64,000 nucleotides of DNA from Mycolicibacterium parafortuitum (GCF_010725485.1 NZ_AP022598.1:3968001-4032000), one strand, 5' to 3'; positions 20,384-35,784 are shown, counted from the first letter of the stretch. Translations and numbers: made by a program. The notes: generated from the sequence alone by a model not told the origin.

Positions 20384-21156
20384 CCCTCACCGAGCGTTCT
20401 GCCCGGGTGGCAGCTGCGGTCAAACTGCACCGCCACACCGGGCGCCGCCGCGCCGCACGCTTTCTCGCCGAAGGTCCCAACCTCGTCGAGGCAGCGTTGC
20501 GGCGCGGACGTGTTTGTGAGGTCTTCGCCACCGAGGCCGCGGCGGACAAGTTCGGTGCGCTGCTGTCCGGGACGCAGGTGGACCTGGTCACCGACAAAGC
20601 GGCAAAGGTGTTGTCCGACACCGTGACCCCGGTCGGCCTGGTCGCCGTGTGCGCGATGCCGGAGACCACCCTGGCCGATGTGCTGGCCACCGCACCGACG
20701 TTGGTGGCGGTGCCGGTGGGGATCTCCGAGCCCGGCAATGCGGGCACGTTGATCCGGGTCGCCGACGCGATGGGCGCCGACGCGGTGGTGCTCGCCGGTG
20801 ACAGCGTGGATCCCTACAACGGCAAGTGTCTGCGCGCGTCGGCGGGCAGCATCTTCTCGATTCCGGTGGTCAGTCACCAGGATGCCGCGGGCGCTGTGGT
20901 GGCGCTCAAAGACGCCGGCCTGCAGGCGCTCGCGACGGTGCTCGGCGGCTCCGTGTCCCTCGACGACGTCGATCTGTCCGGCCCGACCGCGTGGTTGTTC
21001 GGTCCAGAGGCGCACGGCCTTCCCGACGACGTGGTCGCACTCGCGAGCGCCGGTGTGGAGATCCCGATGGCCGGCGGCGCGGAGAGCCTCAACGTCGCAT
21101 CGGCCGCGGCGATCTGTCTGTACCAGAGCGCGGCCGCCCGCCGCCGTGCCCGTTAG
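20380..21156 (+). CDS. tsnR: TrmH/SpoU-family rRNA (2'-O-ribose) methyltransferase, TsnR-type
   Basis: A SPOUT methyltransferase of 258 residues from a CTG at 20380 (249 from the GTG at 20407). The three family motifs are present: [35 protein letters not shown] and [22 protein letters not shown]. They form the knotted SAM site. The N-terminal L30e-like domain ([20 protein letters not shown]) contacts RNA. Family members methylate 23S rRNA. No ATG/GTG fits the conserved N-terminus LTERSARV; the CTG overlaps the rplT stop (CTGA) with GGGCGAGG just upstream, so a coupled CTG start is preferred. The gene converges with the SDR gene, and their stop codons overlap. Confidence 0.88.
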   Translation: MTLTERSARVAAAVKLHRHTGRRRAARFLAEGPNLVEAALRRGRVCEVFATEAAADKFGALLSGTQVDLVTDKAAKVLSDTVTPVGLVAVCAMPETTLADVLATAPTLVAVPVGISEPGNAGTLIRVADAMGADAVVLAGDSVDPYNGKCLRASAGSIFSIPVVSHQDAAGAVVALKDAGLQALATVLGGSVSLDDVDLSGPTAWLFGPEAHGLPDDVVALASAGVEIPMAGGAESLNVASAAAICLYQSAAARRRAR

Positions 21157-21932
21157 GTCGACTTCAGCATCCGCTCCGACACCGCCAGCAGCAGTTTGCG
21201 CGGCGCGATCCGGTAGCCCGACGCCAGCAGTGCGTTGCGGAAGCCCGAGATCACGGTCGGGTCGGACTTGTCGAGTGCGGAGAACGCGTTGTCGACGACC
21301 TGCGCGGCACTCTGCCTGCCGTCGGTGAGGAACTGTTCGCCGGTGCGGTCGAAGAACTCGGTCTCCGTCGCTCCCGGGCACAACGCCAGGATCTTGACCC
21401 CGGTGCCGCGGCATTCCTGCCACAGCGCCTCGGTGTAGGACAGCACGAACGCCTTGGTGGCGCCGTAGACCGCCATGCCGGGAGTCGGCTGGAACGCCGC
21501 CGTCGACGCGACGTTGAGCACCACGCCCTGCCGGCGCTCTGCCATCGCGGGCAGGAACCGCGCGGTCAGGTCCACCAATGTGCCGCAGTTCAACTGGATC
21601 TGGGCGGCGTTGGGATCGGGTTCCTGGTCGACGAACTTGCCGTGCAACCCGATGCCCGCGTTGTTGATCAGCACGTCGATCGATCGGCCGAGCGTGCGCA
21701 CCTGCGCCTCGACGTCGGCCCCCGAGCCCGGCACGGACAGGTCGGCGGTGACGATGTCGACGACGATGCCGGGATGCCGTGCGGTGAGGGTCTGCCGCAG
21801 CGCCTCCAGCTTCTCAGCGCGCCGCGCGACCAGGACCAGATGGGCGCCGCGGCGGGCGAGCTGCACGGCGAACTCCTCGCCGATGCCTCCGCTCGCGCCG
21901 GTGACCAGTGCGGTGGTGTTGCTGAACTCCAT
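21153..21932 (-). CDS. Short-chain dehydrogenase/reductase
   Basis: A 259-residue classical SDR: NAD(P)-binding TGASGGIG (11-18), NNAG, catalytic Ser in NVASTAAF and Tyr/Lys in YGATK. ARR after the second strand (VLVARRAEKLEALR) favours NADP(H). The C-terminal segment MLKST and region RKLLLAVSERML suggest an amphipathic membrane-associated end, as in the acyl-dehydrogenase/reductase-like mycobacterial SDRs. GAGGAGC precedes the ATG at 21932; an upstream in-frame GTG/ATG would add eight residues. An inverted repeat separates it from the acyl-CoA dehydrogenase gene. The substrate is unknown, though the neighbours hint at lipid or steroid metabolism. Confidence 0.9.
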   Translation of the reverse strand: MEFSNTTALVTGASGGIGEEFAVQLARRGAHLVLVARRAEKLEALRQTLTARHPGIVVDIVTADLSVPGSGADVEAQVRTLGRSIDVLINNAGIGLHGKFVDQEPDPNAAQIQLNCGTLVDLTARFLPAMAERRQGVVLNVASTAAFQPTPGMAVYGATKAFVLSYTEALWQECRGTGVKILALCPGATETEFFDRTGEQFLTDGRQSAAQVVDNAFSALDKSDPTVISGFRNALLASGYRIAPRKLLLAVSERMLKST

Positions 21933-21991
21933 GGGTGCTCCTCGGTCGGGCCCCATCCAGGCTAGCGCTCGCCCGCGAGCTGCGCGCCGTC

Positions 21992-22054
21992 TCGCGAAAC
22001 CGCCCTCACGGTAGTGATTCCAGCCCGGCCACTACCGTGGTGGCGGTCTCGCGA
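21992..22054. repeat. Imperfect 25-bp inverted repeat in the intergenic gap
   Basis: The left arm 21992-22016 and right arm 22030-22054 are complementary at about 22 of 25 positions and share the cores CGGTAGTG/CACTACCG and TCGCGA. A 15-base direct repeat, GTCTCGCGAAACCGC, is also present at 21989-22003 and 22046-22060. It sits 11 bases beyond the acyl-CoA dehydrogenase stop, so it may act as its terminator, although no clear U-tract was seen. Confidence 0.7.
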
Positions 22055-22064
22055 AACCGCGGGG

Positions 22065-23300
22065 TCAGCCGTTCAGCAGGCCCTTGGCGACGTGGGTGAT
22101 CTGCACCTCGTTGCTTCCGGCGTAGATCATCAGCGACTTCGCATCGCGGGCCAGCTGCTCGACGCGGTATTCGGTCATGTAGCCGTTGCCGCCGAACAGC
22201 TGCACGGCATCCATCGCGACGTCGGTGGCGGCCTGCGAGCAGTACCACTTGATCGCCGACGCCTCGGCCAGCGAGATCGGCGAACCGCTCTGCGAAGACT
22301 CGATGACCCGGAACAGCATGTTGCGCACGTTCATCCGCGCGACTTCCATGTTGGCGAGCTTGAGTTGGATCAGCTGGAACTGACCGATCTCCTGGCCCCA
22401 CAGCTTGCGGGTCTTGGCGTAGTCGACGCTCAGGCGCAGGCACTCCTCGATGACGCCGAGGGCCATCGCCGCCACACCGATCCGCTCGGCGGAGAAGCTG
22501 GACCGGGCGCTGTCGCGCCCGTCGCCGGCTTCATTGTTCTCGGTCTCGCCGAGCAGCCGGTCGCGGCCGAGCCGGACGTTGTTGAAGAACAGCTCGCCGG
22601 TGCGTGAGCTGTGAATTCCCATCTTGCGGAACGGCTTCGACTGCACAAAGCCCTCCATGCCCTTGTCGAGCACGAAGGTCAGGACCTTGCGGTCACGCTT
22701 GTCCGCGCCGTCACCCTCGTCGAGCTTCGCGTAGACGACGACGACGTCGGCGTCGGGTCCGTTGGTGATGAACGTCTTCTGGCCGTTGAGGATGTAGTCG
22801 TCCCCGTCGCGGACCACATAGGACTTCATGCCGCCGAAGGCATCCGAACCCGAATCGGGCTCGGTGATCGCCCACGCGCCGATCTTCTCGTAGGTGACCA
22901 GGCCGGGCAGCCAGCGCTCCTGCTGCGCGAGGGTGCCGCGGCTCTGGATGGTCGGCACGGTCAGGCCCAGGCTCACACCCATCCCGGTCACCAGGCCCAT
23001 CGACACCCGGCACAGTTCACTGATCAGCACGAAACCCATTCCGGGGGAACCGCCCCCGAACATGCCGCCGCCCGCGCTCTTGGACGGCTTGTCGCCGCCC
23101 TCGCGCATCCGGGTCAGTCTCTTGTCGAGGGCCTCCTTGGCCATCGCGTCGATCCCGAACGTCGAGAACAACTTCCGGATGATCGGGTAGGGCTCCATGT
23201 CGCCGTCTTCGAGCTCGTCGAGGTGCGGGCGCACCTCTTTGTCGACGAACTCGCGAACGGCGTCGCGCACGGCAATGTCAACGTCTGACCAATCAAGCAT
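22065..23300 (-). CDS. Acyl-CoA dehydrogenase (FadE-type)
   Basis: A 411-residue flavoenzyme that oxidises acyl-CoA to the 2,3-enoyl form. Visible family features: AWAITEPDSGSDAFGGMKSY (FAD/substrate loop), GQKTFITNG, KLWGQEIGQFQLIQLKLANM, and AVQLFGGNGYMTEYRVEQLARDAK near the C-terminus. The catalytic base position is in YAGSNEVQITHVAKGLL, with Glu in the usual place. A Gly-rich insertion, SAGGGMFGGGSPGMGF, lies near residues 75-90. It is separated from the MpaB-type gene upstream by four bases, so the two form an operon driven from about 24.4 kb. Substrate chain length cannot be predicted. Confidence 0.93.
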   Translation of the reverse strand: MLDWSDVDIAVRDAVREFVDKEVRPHLDELEDGDMEPYPIIRKLFSTFGIDAMAKEALDKRLTRMREGGDKPSKSAGGGMFGGGSPGMGFVLISELCRVSMGLVTGMGVSLGLTVPTIQSRGTLAQQERWLPGLVTYEKIGAWAITEPDSGSDAFGGMKSYVVRDGDDYILNGQKTFITNGPDADVVVVYAKLDEGDGADKRDRKVLTFVLDKGMEGFVQSKPFRKMGIHSSRTGELFFNNVRLGRDRLLGETENNEAGDGRDSARSSFSAERIGVAAMALGVIEECLRLSVDYAKTRKLWGQEIGQFQLIQLKLANMEVARMNVRNMLFRVIESSQSGSPISLAEASAIKWYCSQAATDVAMDAVQLFGGNGYMTEYRVEQLARDAKSLMIYAGSNEVQITHVAKGLLNG

Positions 23301-23304
23301 GTGC

Positions 23305-24366
23305 CTAGGCTGCCTTACCGGTTCCGCGCGCCGGACGCCGCCCCGCCAAAGAGAACGTCGTGTGCACCAGCGAGCCGACCTTGTCGAGCAACGATTTGTG
23401 CGGCGGCAGGTAGTGCATCGGCATGTTCCGGCGGTCGCGTGGCGGCGCCATGAACGCCGGCGCCTCCACCAGCGGGGCGTCGGCGGGGATCTTGCCCTCG
23501 GCCCGGCGGTAGGCCGCCACGGCGCGGGGGTGCAGCCGGATCTCGTCCGGCACGGCGGCGAACGCCAGCTCGACGGCTTTGCCGAACAGCCGCAGCACGA
23601 CCTCGTCGCCGGGCGTCCACCGCAGTCCGGCCCGCTCGCGCACCACCGGGTCGAACACGCCGGCGGCGATCCAGCGCTGGGCGCCGATCATCGGTTTGAA
23701 CATCTGGTCCCACACCGGGGTCGGCATCAGCACGAACCACGGTTTCGGGATCCGCATCTCGAAGATGTCCAGCGTCGCGCGGTTGATCTCCAACTCCTCG
23801 CGGCACTTGCGATCCCAGTACTCGCAGAACGCCTCCCACGACTCGGGCACCGGTTTCATGCTCATCCCGTACATCCGGTACCACTGCACGTGCTCGTCGA
23901 ACAGCTGATGTTTCTCGGCCTCGGTGAGACCGCCGCAGAAGTACTCGGCGGTCTTGATGATCAGCATGAAGAACGTCGCGTGCGCCCAGTAGAAGGTGTC
24001 GGGGTTCAGTGCGTGGTAGCGCCTGCCCTCGCCGTCCACGCCCTTGATGGTCTGGTGGTAGCCGCGGATCTGCGCCCCGGTCTCGGCGGCGCGGTCGCCG
24101 TCGTACACCACGCCCATGATCGGGTAGACCGACCGGGCGACCCGCTGCAGCGGTTCACGCAGCAGGATCGAGTGGTCCTCGACGCCGGCGCCCAGCTGCG
24201 GGTACATGTTCTGGATCGCGCCGATCCACACCCCGAGCATGCCGGTGCGGACGTCGCCGAAGTATTTCCATGTCAGGGAGTCGGGCCCGAGCGGGAAATC
24301 GTCGGGAACGACGGAGGATTCGGACGCGTCGGCGCCAGAACCGGCGCCCGGGGAAGTGTTTGCCAT
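23305..24366 (-). CDS. Oxygenase MpaB family protein (DUF2236)
   Basis: A 353-residue protein (MANTSPGAGSG...), positional match to Rv1645c, of the DUF2236 family that includes the fungal oxygenase MpaB and rubber-cleaving latex-clearing proteins. Family blocks: GDVRTGMLGVWIGAIQNMYPQL, EDHSILLREPLQRVARSVYPIMGVVYDG, HALNPDTFYWAHATFFMLII and FCEYWDRKCREEL. Members are suspected to be haem-dependent oxygenases or oxidases. First gene of a two-gene operon with an acyl-CoA dehydrogenase. The ATG at 24366 is chosen; a GTG at 24381 lies seven bases after the -10 box and would suit a leaderless transcript. The C-terminus is basic. Confidence 0.82.
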   Translation of the reverse strand: MANTSPGAGSGADASESSVVPDDFPLGPDSLTWKYFGDVRTGMLGVWIGAIQNMYPQLGAGVEDHSILLREPLQRVARSVYPIMGVVYDGDRAAETGAQIRGYHQTIKGVDGEGRRYHALNPDTFYWAHATFFMLIIKTAEYFCGGLTEAEKHQLFDEHVQWYRMYGMSMKPVPESWEAFCEYWDRKCREELEINRATLDIFEMRIPKPWFVLMPTPVWDQMFKPMIGAQRWIAAGVFDPVVRERAGLRWTPGDEVVLRLFGKAVELAFAAVPDEIRLHPRAVAAYRRAEGKIPADAPLVEAPAFMAPPRDRRNMPMHYLPPHKSLLDKVGSLVHTTFSLAGRRPARGTGKAA

Positions 24367-24388
24367 CGCCTTTGATCGCACCCTTCCC

Positions 24389-24417
24389 AAGATAAGCTTG
24401 ACAACACTCGTTGTCTA
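24389..24417 (-). promoter_or_regulatory. Promoter with a palindromic operator upstream of the MpaB-type operon
   Basis: On the minus strand TAGACA and TATCTT are separated by exactly 17 bases, a good sigma-A-type promoter. Inside it lies the perfect palindrome GACAAC-ACTC-GTTGTC (24400-24415), covering the spacer and touching the -35. This placement suits a TetR-type repressor site. No TetR gene occurs in the window. Confidence 0.6.
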
Positions 24418-24512
24418 CGAAATCGGGTCGGCGCGGCCGGGCTGTTACGGAGATTCCACCGTGGTGCCATCCGTGCGTGACCTGGCTGTTTAACCCGGAT
24501 TCGGCGCTCGTT

Positions 24513-24518
24513 TAGGCT
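24513..24518 (+). promoter_or_regulatory. -10 box of the adenylate cyclase gene
   Basis: TAGGCT ends seven bases before the GTG start. A -35 candidate TTAACC (24490-24495) lies 17 bases upstream. No Shine-Dalgarno is present, so the transcript is probably leaderless. Confidence 0.5.
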
Positions 24519-24525
24519 TGACGCC

Positions 24526-25389
24526 GTGGAGGATGAGCCGCCGGGTGAGCCAGAGGGCGGGCGGCCTGGCGGGCCGCTGTCGTGGTTCAGGAGTGTCAAC
24601 CACCACGACGGCGTGGTCTCGTTCCTCCGGCGCACCCGCCGCGCCCTGCCCGGTGACCCCGAATTCGGCGACCCGTTGTCGGTCGACGGGGTCGGCGGTC
24701 CCCGGGCCGCGGCCCGCGCCGCCGACCGGCTGCTGGAGCGCAACGCCGCGACCCGTGAGGTGAGCCTCGGAGCGCTGCAGGTGTGGCAGGCGCTGACCGA
24801 ACGGGTCTCCGGCCGCCCGGCCAATGCCGAGGCCACCCTGGTGTTCACCGACCTGGTGGGTTTCTCGGCCTGGTCGCTCGACGCCGGCGACGACGCCACG
24901 CTGCGCCTGCTGCGCCGTGTCTCGCAGGTCGTCGAGCCGCCGCTTTTGGAAGCCGGCGGGCACATCGTCAAACGGATGGGGGACGGTCTGATGGCGGTCT
25001 TCACCGATCCGATCACCGCCGTGGCCGCGGCCGTCGAGGCCCGGCGCGCCGTGAAACTCGTTGACGTGGACGGCTACACACCCCGGATGCGGGTCGGCGT
25101 CCACACCGGACGTCCGCAACGGATCGGTTCGGACTGGCTCGGCATCGACGTCAACCTCGCGGCGCGGGTGATGGAGCGGGCCACCCGCGGCGAACTGGTG
25201 GTGTCGGAGGCGACGCTGGAACGGATTCCCGACGGGGAACTCGACGCACTCGGGGTGACGGCGAAGAAGCTGCGCCGGCAGGTGTTCGCGCCCAAACCCG
25301 ACGGGGTGCCCGCCGACTTCACCATGTACCGGCTCAGGACGCGATACCAGCGGGCGGTCAGCGGGGACGACGGGGACCAGGTGTACTGA
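24526..25389 (+). CDS. Class III adenylate cyclase
   Basis: A 287-residue cytosolic cyclase converting ATP to cAMP, positional match to Rv1647, a characterised adenylyl cyclase. The catalytic set is complete: metal-binding Asp109 (FTDLVGFS) and Asp153 (MGDG), adenine-selecting Lys149 (HIVKR) and Asp208 (GIDVN), and transition-state Asn210 and Arg214 (NLAAR). The first 100 residues form an N-terminal region of unknown role, with a Pro/Gly/Glu-rich start. There is no membrane helix. The probable leaderless GTG start is described at 24513. It converges with the bestrophin gene, with 12 bases between the stops. The usp product in this window may bind cAMP, an inferred functional link only. Confidence 0.94.
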   Translation: MEDEPPGEPEGGRPGGPLSWFRSVNHHDGVVSFLRRTRRALPGDPEFGDPLSVDGVGGPRAAARAADRLLERNAATREVSLGALQVWQALTERVSGRPANAEATLVFTDLVGFSAWSLDAGDDATLRLLRRVSQVVEPPLLEAGGHIVKRMGDGLMAVFTDPITAVAAAVEARRAVKLVDVDGYTPRMRVGVHTGRPQRIGSDWLGIDVNLAARVMERATRGELVVSEATLERIPDGELDALGVTAKKLRRQVFAPKPDGVPADFTMYRLRTRYQRAVSGDDGDQVY

Positions 25390-25401
25390 CAGCCAGGCCG
25401 G

Positions 25402-26289
25402 TCACATCCAGACGGTGGCCTTCGCGTCCTCGCGGGGCTGCGCCAGCGGGTGATCGGGCCCCAGGAGATTCCCGGTGATCGTCGCGCAGAACCGGTACAG
25501 CGGCAGGTCGAAGATCCGGTTGCTCATCGGCTCTTCGATGAAGTGTCCCAACCGTTCTGCGGTGATGAACACCGCCATGATCACCAGCCCGATCGCGATG
25601 CTGCCGGGATGGTGGCTGGCGGCGTCGAGCCGGTTGAACGCCACGATCGCGAAAACCCACGCCAGCAGTCGGATGAAACCGTCGTAGTGGACCGGGATCG
25701 GCTGGTTGCGGATGCGTTCCAGCCCGCTCTGCGCAGTCACCACCGCGGTGTTGAGCGACATCAGCATCATCCGGCTCTGCGAGTCGATGTGCCCGTCGCG
25801 CGCGAGCAGCTGGACGTCGTGGGCCTGTCGGGTGAGGAGTTCGGTGGCGCTGATCTCGGCGGGATCCTCCGGGGTCAGATCGGTGACGCCGGCCGGGGGC
25901 CGCACCCCGCGCAGCTCGGCGGCCAGTTGCCAGGCGTGCCTGACCTGGCGCCGGCGCAGACGATCCAGGACCGGGGCCATCGCCGGTGAACCATCGTCGA
26001 GGCTGACGAGGTCGTTGTCGAGCGCCCGGTCGTTGATGATCACCCCGCCCCACAGCGTGCGCGCCTCCCACCATCGGCTGTAGGCGTTGCTGTTGCGGAA
26101 GCCGATGAAGATCGTCGCGCAGATGCCGAGCACGGACAGCACCGCGGTGGCGTTCTCGTCCTGCAGCGAGTCCGGGATGGGCGCCATCACCGCTGCCACG
26201 GTGACCATGACCAGCAGGTCGACACGCAGCGCCCAGATCACCCGCGCCGACACCTTGACCGGCCCGGCCGGGCCCACCGATCTGATCAC
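25402..26289 (-). CDS. Bestrophin family anion channel-like protein
   Basis: A 295-residue membrane protein resembling bacterial bestrophins (YneE/UPF0187). Near the N-terminus, VIWALRVDLLVMVTVAAVMAP is the first membrane helix. The block GICATIFIGFRNSNAYSRWWEARTLWGGVIINDRA matches the family signature F-R-x-N-x-A-Y-x-R-W-W-E-x-R near residues 61-75. Two further helices follow around LLAWVFAIVAFNRL and IAIGLVIMAVFITAE, and ERLGHFIEEPMSNRIFDLPL gives the typical E-x-P-F-like neck/C-terminal segment. Bacterial members form pentameric ion channels. The GTG start is accepted because the family helix follows immediately. Physiological role in mycobacteria is unknown. Confidence 0.88.
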   Translation of the reverse strand: MIRSVGPAGPVKVSARVIWALRVDLLVMVTVAAVMAPIPDSLQDENATAVLSVLGICATIFIGFRNSNAYSRWWEARTLWGGVIINDRALDNDLVSLDDGSPAMAPVLDRLRRRQVRHAWQLAAELRGVRPPAGVTDLTPEDPAEISATELLTRQAHDVQLLARDGHIDSQSRMMLMSLNTAVVTAQSGLERIRNQPIPVHYDGFIRLLAWVFAIVAFNRLDAASHHPGSIAIGLVIMAVFITAERLGHFIEEPMSNRIFDLPLYRFCATITGNLLGPDHPLAQPREDAKATVWM

Positions 26290-26414
26290 CTGTCACCCGG
26301 CCGGACCGCGGAAACCCGCAGGCGGTGTCGACGGATGGAGAGCCGGATCACCATCGCGCGAGGGTATCGCCGACGAGTGCCAAATGCAGGCGAAGTGCGC
26401 CCGAACGCGTCCCC

Positions 26415-27469
<1,055 letters not shown>

Positions 27470-27470
<1 letters not shown>

Positions 27471-29965
27471 TGCGCGTTCCGTACAGCTGGCTGCGTGACA
27501 CCGTCCAGGCCGGCGCGCCCGGCTGGGACGTCTCTGCCGAGGAGCTCGAGCAGGCGCTGATCCGCATCGGGCACGAGGTCGAGGAGATCATCCCGGTCGG
27601 CCCGGTCAGTGGTCCGCTGACCATCGGCCGCGTCGTCGAGATCGAGGAACTCACCGAGTTCAAGAAGCCGATCCGAGCGTGCAAGGTCGACGTCGGATCC
27701 GAGAACCTCGACGGGGCGCCGCGCGACATCGTCTGCGGGGCAACCAACTTCGCGGTCGGTGACCTGGTGGTCGTCGCGCTGCCCGGCACCGTGCTGCCCG
27801 GCGATTTCACCATCGCGACCCGCAAGACCTACGGGCGCACCTCCGACGGCATGATCTGCTCGGTGTCCGAACTCAACCTCGGCTCGGACCACTCCGGGAT
27901 CCTGGTGCTGCCGCCGGGCACCGCCGAACCCGGAACTCCCGCGCACGGCGTACTGGGCCTCGACGACGTGGTGTTCCACCTCGCGATCACCCCCGACCGC
28001 GGCTACTGCCTGTCGGTGCGGGGGCTGGCACGCGAGATCTCCAACGCGTTCGACCTCGACTACGTCGACCCCGCCGACGTCACCCCGCTGCCCGCCACCG
28101 GCGAGGCGTTGCCGGTGACCATCGATCCGGGCACCGGTGTGCAGCGGTTCGGGCTGCGCCCCGTGACCGGCATCGACCCGAAGGCCGTGTCACCGTGGTG
28201 GTTGCAACGGCGCCTGGTGCTCAGCGGGATCCGGGCGATCTCGCCGGCGGTGGATGTGACGAACTACGTGATGCTCGAGCTCGGGCATCCGATGCACGCC
28301 CACGACCGCAGCCTGATCACCGGCGGATTCCGGGTCCGGTTCGCCGAGCCGGGGGAGACCGTCGTGACCCTCGACGACGTGGAACGCAAACTCGACCCGG
28401 TCGACGTGCTGATCGTCGACGACGTCGCCACCGCCGCGATCGGCGGCGTGATGGGCGCGGGCACCACCGAGGTCCGCGACAGCACCACCGACGTCATGCT
28501 GGAGGCGGCGGTCTGGGATCCGGCGGCGGTGTCGCGGACGCAGCGCCGCCTGCACCTGCACAGCGAGGCGGGCCGGCGCTACGAACGCACCGTCGATCCC
28601 GCGGTGTCGGTCGCCGCGCTCGATCGCTGCGCGACACTGCTGGCCGAGATCGCGGGCGGCACAGTCGAACCCACGCTGACCGACTGGCGCGGCGATCCGC
28701 CGCGCGACGACTGGTCACCGGCGCCGGTGAGTATGCCCGTCGACCTGCCCGACCGAACCGCGGGCGTCGAGTACGCGCCCGGCGCCGCGGTGAAGCGGCT
28801 GACGCAGATCGGCGCCCGTGTCGAGGTCGACGGCGACCGGCTGACCGCGACCCCGCCGAGCTGGCGCCCCGACATCCGCCAGCCCGCCGACCTCGTCGAA
28901 GAGGTGCTGCGCCTCGAGGGGCTCGACCTCATCCCGTCCGTGCTGCCGAGCGCGCCGGCGGGCAGAGGTCTCACACCGGACCAGAAGCGTCGTCGTGCGG
29001 TCGGAAAGTCCTTGGCGCTCAGCGGTTTCGTCGAGATCCTGCCGACCCCGTTCCTGCCCGCGGGCGTCTTCGACCAGTGGGGACTGGACGCCGACGATCC
29101 ACGCCGCAACACCACCAAGGTGCTCAACCCGCTGGAATCCGACCGGCCCGGCCTGGCGACAACCCTGCTGCCGGGACTGCTGGAAGCGTTGCACCGCAAC
29201 GTCTCCCGGGGTGCGGTGGACGTGGCGCTGTTCGCCATCGCCCAGGTGGTGGAGCCGACACCGGACACCCGCGCGGTCGAGCGGATCCCGAACGATCGCA
29301 GGCCCACCGACGAGGAGATCGCCACGCTGGACGCGTCGCTGCCACGTCAGCCCCGGCACGTCGCCGCGGTGCTGGCGGGTCTGCGCGAGGCTGCCGGACC
29401 GTGGGGTGCCGGGCGTGCCGTCGAGGCGGCTGACGCGTTCGAGGCCGTGCGGGTGATCGGTCGCGCCGCGGGCGTCGAGTTCACGCTGCGCTCCGCGCAG
29501 GTCCTGCCGTGGCATCCGGGACGGTGCGCGGAGGTGCTGCTCGGCGACGTCGTCGTCGGTCATGCGGGTCAGCTGCACCCGGCCGTGATCGAGCGGACCG
29601 GGCTGCCGAAGGGGACCTGCGCCCTCGAGATCGACCTCGACGCGGTGCCGATCACCGAAACCCTTCCCGCGCCCAAGGTCTCACCGTTCCCGGCGGTGTT
29701 CCAGGACGTCGCGCTCGTCGTCGCCGAGGACGTCGCCGCGCAGAGTGTCGTCGAGGCCGTGCGGGCCGGCGCGGGAGACCTGCTCGAAGACGTCCGGATC
29801 TTCGACGTCTACACCGGTCCGCAGATCGGCGAGGGACGGAAGTCGCTGGCGCTCGCGCTGCGGTTCCGCGCGGCCGACCGCACACTGACCGAGGAGGAGG
29901 CCAGCGCCGCCCGCGAGGCCGCGGTGGCTGTTGCCGGGGAGCGGGTCGGCGCGGTTCAGCGCTGA
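27470..29965 (+). CDS. pheT: Phenylalanyl-tRNA synthetase beta subunit
   Basis: An 831-residue non-catalytic subunit with the usual domains in order: N-terminal tRNA-binding OB fold (about 40-155, with [21 protein letters not shown]), B3/B4 editing region that removes misattached tyrosine, B5 DNA-binding-like domain, a class II-like core ([16 protein letters not shown]) and the C-terminal FDX-ACB anticodon-binding domain (about 735-830, [20 protein letters not shown]). Length is normal for actinobacteria. The ATG shares a base with the pheS TGA, giving translational coupling. The following 94 bases hold the arg operator. Confidence 0.97.
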
Positions 29966-30020
29966 ATTTGGTCGTCGCCTCCGCCTCGTTCGACGGGACC
30001 TCTGGCGCCTGTCAGTGGCC

Positions 30021-32292
<2,272 letters not shown>

Positions 32293-32296
<4 letters not shown>

Positions 32297-33194
32297 GCCT
32301 GACGACACCCGAGAAGGCGCAGGTGCTCGCCGACGCGCTGCCATGGCTGACCGCGCTGAACGGCAAGATCGTCGTGGTCAAGTACGGCGGCAACGCGATG
32401 GTCGACGATCGGCTCAAGGCCGCGTTCGCCGCCGACATGGTGTTTCTGCGCAACTGCGGGATCCACCCGGTCGTGGTGCACGGCGGCGGGCCGCAGATCT
32501 CGGCCATGCTCAAGAAGCTGGGCATCCCAGGCGATTTCAAGGGCGGCTTCCGCGTCACCACCCCTGAGGTGCTCGACGTCGCGCGCATGGTGCTGTTCGG
32601 TCAGGTCGGCCGCGAGCTGGTCAATCTGATCAACGCGTACGGTCCCTACGCGGTGGGCATCACCGGCGAGGACGCCCATCTGTTCACCGCGGTGCGGCGC
32701 ACCGTGCTGGTCGACGGTGTCGCCACCGACATCGGCCTGGTCGGCGATGTGGAGAAGGTCAACACCGGCGCCGTATTGGACCTGATCGCCGCGGGCCGGA
32801 TCCCGGTGGTCTCGACGATCGCGCCCGACGCCTCGGGGCTGGTCTACAACATCAACGCCGACACCGCCGCCGCCGCGCTGGCCGAAGCCCTCGGGGCCGA
32901 GAAGCTGCTGATGCTCACCGATGTCGAAGGCCTCTACACGCGCTGGCCCGACCGCGATTCGCTGGTCAGCCAGATCAACTCCGATGCGCTGACCGAGCTG
33001 CTCCCGACGCTGGAAGAGGGCATGGTGCCCAAGATCGAGGCGTGCCTGCGCGCGATCAACGGCGGCGTGCCGAGCGCCCATGTGATCGACGGCCGGGTGG
33101 AGCACTGCGTGCTGGTCGAACTGTTCACCGATGAAGGCGCGGGGACGAAGGTGATGCGTTCGGCGACGAAGGAGCCGGACAAGGAGGCTGGAGC

Positions 33195-33198
<4 letters not shown>
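32293..33198 (+). CDS. argB: Acetylglutamate kinase
   Basis: Phosphorylates N-acetylglutamate, the usual feedback-controlled step. A 301-residue amino-acid-kinase-fold protein: [11 protein letters not shown] near the N-terminus for [15 protein letters not shown] for the acetylglutamate site, and [27 protein letters not shown] for nucleotide binding. The N-terminal extension before the kinase core (about residues 1-28) is of the type that forms the hexameric arginine-inhibited enzyme. Arginine sensitivity is inferred. Its ATG overlaps the argJ stop (ATGA). Confidence 0.97.
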
Positions 33199-35784
<2,586 letters not shown>

